This document shows, in pieces, positions 59,153-64,000 of a stretch of 64,000 nucleotides of DNA (the stretch's first letter is position 1; every line of letters starts with the position of its first letter). Location: NCBI GenBank assembly GCA_038240605.1, contig JBBSDP010000006.1, positions 58,180-122,179 of the forward strand, written 5' to 3'. The notes below the pieces were generated by a model. It saw only the letters and a list, made by a program, of their open reading frames with translations, ran no database searches and was not told the origin of the DNA. Made by a program: the position numbers and the translations under genes. The DNA is from JBBSDP01 sp038240605. Its GTDB lineage: Bacteria > Planctomycetota > Phycisphaerae > Tepidisphaerales > Tepidisphaeraceae.

Positions 59153-59382
59153 GCCGGACCACACGGGGTGAGGGTTGCATTCCCAGCAAATTTCACGAGG
59201 ATCCCCGCGTTTTTGTTTGGCAAATTGATCCGGCGTCGATTACGCTTCAGGATGCACGTTTGGTGAATCCGCGCTAGGCAGTGGAGGTGAGGCGCGGGTC
59301 AGCCAGGGGAACTGTCAAGCTTGTACGGTAGACGACCTCGTCACGCGGCGCGGCGTTACGCGGTTCTTTTCGTCATCGGCGA

Positions 59383-60780
59383 ATGGGCGTCCCTGTGGAC
59401 ATCACAGCTCGGGAAATCAACGATAAGTTCCCGAACGTTCCACCGCGCGCCGCGCCGATCGCGCCGTCCGATATCATCGGCATCGAAGACGCCGCCGCCA
59501 TTCCCGTGCGCCCCCGCTCGCCGCTTCCCTCCGGTCCGGTGCCGTTGTCCGATCACCAGATGCGCATGGTGCTCGACGTATCACGGCTGTTGGCCGTCCC
59601 CACCGAACTGGTGTCGCTCCTCCAGCACATCGCGGAAATCTGCACGCAGATGCTCGGCTGCGAGCGCGCCAGCATCTTCCTGCACGACCCGCTGACGCAC
59701 GAGCTGTGGACGAAGATCGCCCTGGGTTCTCGCGAGATTCGCGTCCCCTGCACCGTCGGCATCGTCGGCCACGCGTTCACGGCTAACGAGCCGGTCCATG
59801 TGAGCGATCCTTACAACGACCGCCGCTTCAATCCCGAGCCAGACCGCCGCAGCGGGTTCGTGACGCGCAATCTGCTCACCTGCCCGATGGCCGATCTCGA
59901 CGGCAAACCGCTCGGCGCCATTCAGGCGGTCAATAAGCACGCGCGCGGTTTCGACGAATCGGACAAGGCGATGATCCAGCTCCTCGCCGAACAGGCTGGC
60001 GTGGCGCTTCAGCGACATCACCTCCAGTTGGCGGCGATGGAGACGATTGCGCTCCGCCACGAGATGGAACTCGCCCGCAAGGCGCAGCAGGCGCTGATCC
60101 CCAAGCAGGCGCCCAACATCCACGGCATCGAGGCGGTTGGGTGGACGCTTCCGGCTTCTCTGACCGGGGGCGATTGCTTTGACCTGTGGAAGATGCCCGA
60201 CGGGCGCCTGGGCATCCTGCTCGCCGATGCTTCGGGTCACGGGCTCGCGCCGGCCATGGTGGTCGCACAGGCGCGGACGCTGGTCCGCGCGATCTCCGAG
60301 ATCGAGCCGGAGCCACACCGCCTGCTCGCCCGCGTCAATGCCCGGCTGGCCGAGGACCTGGACTGGGGCCAGTTCGTCACCGCGTTCCTCGGCTTCCTCT
60401 CCCCCAACGGGGACCTGCACTGGACCAGTGCGGGCCATGGTCCGGTCTTCGTCCGCGCGGATCCGAAGTCCGAACCCCTCGTACTCGATCCTCCGGTGCA
60501 GCCGCTCGGCGTCGTTTCCAGTTGGTTCGACGACGCGCCCCCGCCCGCCCGCATCGAGGCGGGCGGATCCCTCATCCTCGTCAGCGACGGGATCTTCGAA
60601 GCGATCAACCCCGCCGGCGAACTGTTCGGCGTCCCCCGCATGATCGACTGCATCGACGCCCACCGATATGGCAGGCCCGCCGACCTCCTCGCCGACCTCC
60701 GCGACGCCGTCCGCCGCTGGCACGACGGCAACGAACCGCTCGATGATCAGACGATCGTCATCGTGCATCGGGAATTGTGA
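59383..60780 (+). CDS. GAF-domain PP2C/SpoIIE-type serine phosphatase
   Basis: A 465-aa protein. Pro-rich N-terminus, a GAF domain at ~60-205 (VSLLQHIAEICTQMLGCERA, GIVGHAFTANEPVHVSDPYND), a coiled linker (ELARKAQQALIPKQAP), and a SpoIIE/RsbU-type phosphatase at ~240-465 with TGGDCFDLWK, LLADASGHGLAPAMV, TSAGHGPVFV, LVSDGIFEA and DDQTIVIV. The Mg/Mn aspartates are intact. It should dephosphorylate an anti-sigma-antagonist or similar protein; the GAF domain may bind a cyclic nucleotide, fitting the cyclase encoded 230 bp upstream. Confidence 0.92.
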   Translation: MGVPVDITAREINDKFPNVPPRAAPIAPSDIIGIEDAAAIPVRPRSPLPSGPVPLSDHQMRMVLDVSRLLAVPTELVSLLQHIAEICTQMLGCERASIFLHDPLTHELWTKIALGSREIRVPCTVGIVGHAFTANEPVHVSDPYNDRRFNPEPDRRSGFVTRNLLTCPMADLDGKPLGAIQAVNKHARGFDESDKAMIQLLAEQAGVALQRHHLQLAAMETIALRHEMELARKAQQALIPKQAPNIHGIEAVGWTLPASLTGGDCFDLWKMPDGRLGILLADASGHGLAPAMVVAQARTLVRAISEIEPEPHRLLARVNARLAEDLDWGQFVTAFLGFLSPNGDLHWTSAGHGPVFVRADPKSEPLVLDPPVQPLGVVSSWFDDAPPPARIEAGGSLILVSDGIFEAINPAGELFGVPRMIDCIDAHRYGRPADLLADLRDAVRRWHDGNEPLDDQTIVIVHREL

Positions 60781-60811
60781 TCGTCTTTAATCGGATCGCT
60801 CAAGGGCAGGC

Positions 60812-61999
60812 CTAATCCACGGTCGTTCCCACCGGCTGATTTTTCCCGATCGGGTTCCCCGTCCCCTTGATCGCCAGCATGCGCTCCAGCGCCACCGTTG
60901 CCCAACGGCGGGTATGCGCGTCGACGCGGATCTCGTTGACCACGTTTCCCTCAACCAGGTTCTCCATCGCCCAGCAGAGGTGCGGCAGGTCGATGCGGAA
61001 CATGGTGGTGCACAGGCATTGGCAATCGCTGAGGACGATGATCCGTTGTTCGGGGTGTTGCCGTGCGAGGCGCTGCACCAGGTGGACTTCGGTGCCGATC
61101 GCCCATTCGCTTCCCGGCGGCGCGGCTTCGATCTGTTTGACGATGTACGCCGTGCTGCCGGCGAGATCCGCCTTTTGCACGACCTCGCGCCGGCATTCGG
61201 GATGGACGATCACTTTCATGCCCGGGAACTGCGCGCGGACCTGATCGACGTGCTCGGGGCGGAAGAGCTGATGGACCGAGCAGTGTCCCTTCCAGAGGAC
61301 GAAGTCCGCATCGCGCACCGCGCGGGCATCGTTTCCACCGAGGTCCTCGCGCGGATCCCAGACGATCATGCGCTCCAGCGGATAACCCAACGCTTCAGCC
61401 GTATTCCGCCCCAGATGTTGATCGGGGAAGAAGAGGACTTTCGCCTTGTCGCTCTCACCTGAACCCTGAACCCTGAACCCTGAACCCTCCTCCTGCATTG
61501 CCCATTGCAAAACATTGCGGCAATTGCTGCTGGTGCAGACGGCGCCGCCGTGCTCGCCGACGAACGCCTTGATCGCCGCGGAGCTGTTCATGTAGGTCAC
61601 GGGGACGATGCGCTGACCCGGGCATCGCTCGGTCAATTGCTCCCAGCATTCGATCGTCTGCTCGAGGTTCGCCATGTCTGCCATCGAGCAGCCGGCGCCA
61701 AGGTCGGGAAGGATCACGCGAACGCCGGGGTCGGTGAGAATGTCAGCCGACTCAGCCATGAAATGGACGCCGCAAAAAATCACAAACTCAATTTCTGTTT
61801 GTTCGGCCGCCTTGCGGGACAGCTCAAAGCTGTCGCCAGTGAAATCGGCGAACTCGATGACCGCGTCCTGTTGGTAGTGATGGCCCAGGACGATCAGCCG
61901 CTTGCCCAGCGTTTCGCGCGCGGCCGCGATTCGCAGGCGCAGCTCCGGCTCGGAAAGCTGCTGGTAGATCGGCGGGAGCGGTTGTTGCCATACCTTCAT
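60812..61999 (-). CDS. nadA: quinolinate synthase A with in-frame repeat insertion
   Basis: A 395-aa NadA. It joins iminoaspartate and dihydroxyacetone phosphate to quinolinate in NAD synthesis and needs a [4Fe-4S] cluster. The cysteines are in LGAGCSMADM, VCTSSNCRNV and SDCQCLCTTM; LGHHYQQDAVIEFADFTGDS and VLFFPDQHLGRNTA are other family blocks. Between NVLQWAMQ and KVLFFPDQ the chain contains EEGSGFRVQGSGESDKA, the translation of four heptamer repeats at 61458-61485, absent from normal NadA. The frame stays open, so the enzyme probably tolerates the loop. Confidence 0.94.
   Translation of the reverse strand: MKVWQQPLPPIYQQLSEPELRLRIAAARETLGKRLIVLGHHYQQDAVIEFADFTGDSFELSRKAAEQTEIEFVIFCGVHFMAESADILTDPGVRVILPDLGAGCSMADMANLEQTIECWEQLTERCPGQRIVPVTYMNSSAAIKAFVGEHGGAVCTSSNCRNVLQWAMQEEGSGFRVQGSGESDKAKVLFFPDQHLGRNTAEALGYPLERMIVWDPREDLGGNDARAVRDADFVLWKGHCSVHQLFRPEHVDQVRAQFPGMKVIVHPECRREVVQKADLAGSTAYIVKQIEAAPPGSEWAIGTEVHLVQRLARQHPEQRIIVLSDCQCLCTTMFRIDLPHLCWAMENLVEGNVVNEIRVDAHTRRWATVALERMLAIKGTGNPIGKNQPVGTTVD
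61458..61485. repeat. heptamer repeat (CCTGAAC)4 inside nadA
   Basis: Four perfect copies of CCTGAAC (GTTCAGG on the coding strand), continuing into CCTCCTCC. The same heptamer forms the arrays at 4202-4346. In nadA it encodes GSGFRVQGSG. Confidence 0.9.
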
Positions 62000-62401
62000 G
62001 AAGCGGTGCCTCCCATCGCACGGAGAAACGCTCCATTAGATGTACGCTGGCGCTACGCGATGGTGCAACTCGCCGCTGCTCAAGATCTCCGCAACCGGCT
62101 CAAGAACCTAATTTAGTGAACGACGGCAAGATAGCGGACTTTGCTGGGCAAAGTCAGGTAGACGGGGGCGTAAGCGGCAACCGTCCGGAAATATGCATGG
62201 TTTTCAGTCACCACCACGATTTCACCTCATATGTTGCGTAAAAACGAAGCGGGTGTCACAAGAGACTGTCGCGGAAAACACGGGTTTTTTTGCGTGATTT
62301 GCCGATGTGCTACCGTCCGGCGATGCCCCGTCGGCTTGGCATTGTTTTTGTTTTGCCGGGCGGGGTTCGCCGTATTTCTCCCGTTACGGGAAGGAGTTCA
62401 C
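62000..62401. other. gene-free divergent region
   Basis: About 400 bp between the divergent nadA and porin genes. 62085-62200 holds no convincing frame; several T-runs (62284-62290, 62345-62355) occur but without strong hairpins. No riboswitch was recognised. Confidence 0.4.
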
Positions 62402-63754
62402 ATGTTTGCTCGGAAAGGATCGCTTGGGCTCGCCGTCTGCGCGGCCCTCGCGGCGGCAGGCTACGCCCGCGGTAGTGGTACCGCAGGCTCGCAGCTCACG
62501 CCGGATCAGTTGCAGCTCTCGTCGCCCGCGTATCTCGATGATACGACTGCGCCCGCCGCGGCGCCCGCTCCGCCCACGCCTCCCCAGCCGCTCATGTACG
62601 CGCTGGAGCAGGTTGGCGTCGGCAAGCCGCTGGAAGATCTGCGGATCAACCTTTACGGCTGGTTGGAAGGCGGCTACACCTACTCAGGCAGCGCCCCCCC
62701 GGGCAACCTCATCACGGGGAACGTCTTTAATACCAAGCACGAGCGCATCGTGCTCGATCAGGCCGTTTTCAACGTCGAGCGCACGGTCGACAAGGCTGCC
62801 TCGGCCAAGGCGGGCACCTTCGACATCGGCTTCCGCGGTGAGTTCTTGTACGGGTGGGACGCGGGCGCGATCCACTCGAACGGATTGTTCGACAACCCGG
62901 CGACCCTGGGCGTCGCACCCGGCAACGGCTATTACCGCAGCCGGACCAGCCCGGAGAACCAGTTTGATGTCGAGCAGGCGTACGTCGACATCGCTATCCC
63001 GATTGGGACGGGCCTTCAGCTTCGCATTGGCAAGTTCGTGACACTGCTCGGCCAGGAAGTGATTGACGCAAGCACCTCCACCGGAGCACCGGCCAACGCA
63101 CTTTACTCACATAGCTACCTGTTCGGATATGCAATTCCATTCACGCACACCGGAATTCTCGGGTCGTACCAGTTGACTGAGAAGCTCGGCATTACCGGTG
63201 GCGTCACGCGCGGCTGGAACCAGTCGATCAACGACAACAACGGCGCGGTCGACTTCCTTGGCCAGGTCAATTACACGATCAGCGACAAGACGACCCTGAT
63301 CGTCAACGCCTCCGTCGGCCCGCAGGCGACGAAGGACAACAGCGACTACTGGACCGTCATCGACGTGATCGTGACGCACAAGTTAAGCACTGAGCTCACC
63401 GTCGCGGTCAACGGCGACTACGGCGATGCGCCGCACGCCCCGGGCACCGGGACGGCGCAGTGGTACGGCGTCGCCGCTTACGCTTCGCTCGTGCTCGATC
63501 CGCACTTCACGCTCAATGCCCGCGGCGAGTGGTATCGTGACGACCACGGCTTCACGCTCGGCACCGGCGTCGGCATGAATGTCTACGAGGCTACCGTCGG
63601 CGTCGCGATCACCCCGTTCCCCGAGAACGCGATCGCCAAGAACTTCATCATCCGACCCGAAGTCCGCTTCGACTATTCGGATAAGAAGTACTTCGATGCG
63701 GCAACCGACCGCTACCAGTTCCAGGCAGCCGTCGACGCGATCTTCTCGTTCTAA
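62402..63754 (+). CDS. BBP2-family outer-membrane porin
   Basis: A 450-aa protein from ATG 62402 with GAAGGAG before it. Signal peptide GLAVCAALAAAGYARG, a Pro/Ala linker, then a barrel that begins DLRINLYGWLEGGYTYSG and contains QAYVDIAIPIGTGLQLRIGKF and LGQEVIDASTS, the pattern of the beta-barrel porin-2 (BBP2) family, ending AAVDAIFSF with a terminal Phe. It should form a diffusion channel in the outer membrane. Transcribed alone and ended by the terminator at 63786. Confidence 0.88.
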   Translation: MFARKGSLGLAVCAALAAAGYARGSGTAGSQLTPDQLQLSSPAYLDDTTAPAAAPAPPTPPQPLMYALEQVGVGKPLEDLRINLYGWLEGGYTYSGSAPPGNLITGNVFNTKHERIVLDQAVFNVERTVDKAASAKAGTFDIGFRGEFLYGWDAGAIHSNGLFDNPATLGVAPGNGYYRSRTSPENQFDVEQAYVDIAIPIGTGLQLRIGKFVTLLGQEVIDASTSTGAPANALYSHSYLFGYAIPFTHTGILGSYQLTEKLGITGGVTRGWNQSINDNNGAVDFLGQVNYTISDKTTLIVNASVGPQATKDNSDYWTVIDVIVTHKLSTELTVAVNGDYGDAPHAPGTGTAQWYGVAAYASLVLDPHFTLNARGEWYRDDHGFTLGTGVGMNVYEATVGVAITPFPENAIAKNFIIRPEVRFDYSDKKYFDAATDRYQFQAAVDAIFSF

Positions 63755-63785
63755 TTCGGATCGCGTTTTCTCCCTCTGAATCTCC

Positions 63786-63824
63786 CCGGGCGTCGCGGCA
63801 ACACCGCGACGCCCGGTTTCGTTT
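63786..63824 (+). terminator. intrinsic terminator of the porin gene
   Basis: A perfect 13-bp stem CCGGGCGTCGCGG (63786-63798) and CCGCGACGCCCGG (63804-63816), loop CAACA, then TTTCGTTT. It is 32 bp after the porin stop. Confidence 0.92.
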
Positions 63825-63876
63825 GATATGCCGATGGATCCGCAGTCGCGCCTTCTCCCGACGTAATCTCATGAAA

Positions 63877-63934
63877 GGCTGTCCCCCTGCCGGCGTTACG
63901 ATGCCGGTGGTGAAGCTTTACCAAGGAGACAGCC
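63877..63934 (+). promoter_or_regulatory. leader hairpin covering the IS110 transposase ribosome binding site
   Basis: GGCTGTCCCCCT (63877-63888) is nearly complementary to AAGGAGACAGCC (63923-63934), which holds the Shine-Dalgarno AAGGAG and ends one base before the GTG start. A smaller stem CCGGC/GCCGG lies inside. Translation should be blocked when the outer stem forms. In the IS110 group this leader also hosts the bridge RNA. Confidence 0.6.
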
Positions 63935-64000
63935 GTGAGAATAGAGACGAAGGTAACCCAAGTGGGTTTGGATAACCACAGGAATTTCAGCCGTCTGACA
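63935..64000 (+). CDS. IS110-family transposase, 5' part
   Basis: 22 codons reach the window end: MRIETKVTQVGLDNHRNFSR. GLDNH holds Asp13, the first of the DEDD catalytic residues of IS110 transposases, in the usual V-G-L/I-D-x-H/S-K/R context. GTG start with AAGGAG nine bases upstream. The element's left end probably lies between the terminator at 63824 and the start. Only the N-terminus can be judged. Confidence 0.7.
   Translation, partial: MRIETKVTQVGLDNHRNFSRLT

Noticed and set aside
59153..59277. Open frame after the cyclase gene as a small protein
   Set aside because: It overlaps the cyclase 3' end in another phase, with no ribosome binding site or recognisable motif.

Overview
The window reads as chromosome of a high-GC member of the Planctomycetota, most likely class Phycisphaerae. 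The pointers are a DUF1501 protein next to a PSD1/planctomycete-cytochrome-c protein, a DUF6797-type sugar-dehydrogenase-like protein, a C-terminal CxxCGYDLR...CPECG zinc ribbon, PEP-CTERM proteins, a very Gln-rich membrane protein next to MoxR/VWA genes, and many short dispersed and tandem repeats. I see no rRNA, tRNA, CRISPR array or prophage. All functional calls are by reading motifs; no database search was run.

Layout. 1-4.2 kb: end of a large hypothetical protein, a sulfotransferase, a GT39-like membrane glycosyltransferase and a small hypothetical. 4.3-5.6 kb (minus): MazG-like and RNase Z-like metallo-hydrolase. 5.7-6.35 kb: a compact unit made of a sigma70-like promoter, a convincing c-di-AMP (ydaO/yuaA class) riboswitch, one 70-aa unknown protein and an intrinsic terminator. 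6.4-12.9 kb: NAD-type isocitrate dehydrogenase, a truncated NHL protein beside a 40-bp tandem repeat, a prenyltransferase-like repeat protein, a parvulin PPIase, a cobalamin adenosyltransferase and a FolD whose catalytic residues are changed. 13.5-22.7 kb: a MoxR/VWA/DUF58 module with a Gln/Gly-rich membrane protein and an NHL lipoprotein, interrupted by a hicBA toxin-antitoxin pair. 22.8-30.2 kb: truA, a membrane protein carrying an in-frame palindromic repeat, a DUF2156-GNAT fusion, ribBA and proB.

30.2-41.5 kb: HpcH/HpaI aldolase, DUF6797 protein, DUF1501 + PSD1 pair, then an accessory segment between two ~80-bp direct repeats that holds an ECF sigma factor, a decayed PIN toxin with an intact antitoxin, a fragment of a second sigma factor and a pilin-like fragment. 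41.6-45.7 kb: NarL-type response regulator and PAS histidine kinase (minus), then amt and a PII gene lacking Tyr51. 45.7-50.6 kb: a C45-type Ntn hydrolase lipoprotein, several small planctomycete hypotheticals and an amidohydrolase.

50.9-60.8 kb is an envelope-signalling neighbourhood: an alginate-export-like outer membrane barrel, a lipoprotein, a secreted FecR protein, two PEP-CTERM-type proteins, a CHASE2 adenylate/guanylate cyclase and a GAF-SpoIIE phosphatase. The window ends with nadA (carrying an in-frame heptamer repeat), a BBP2-type porin with an intrinsic terminator, and the start of an IS110-family transposase whose ribosome binding site lies in a hairpin.
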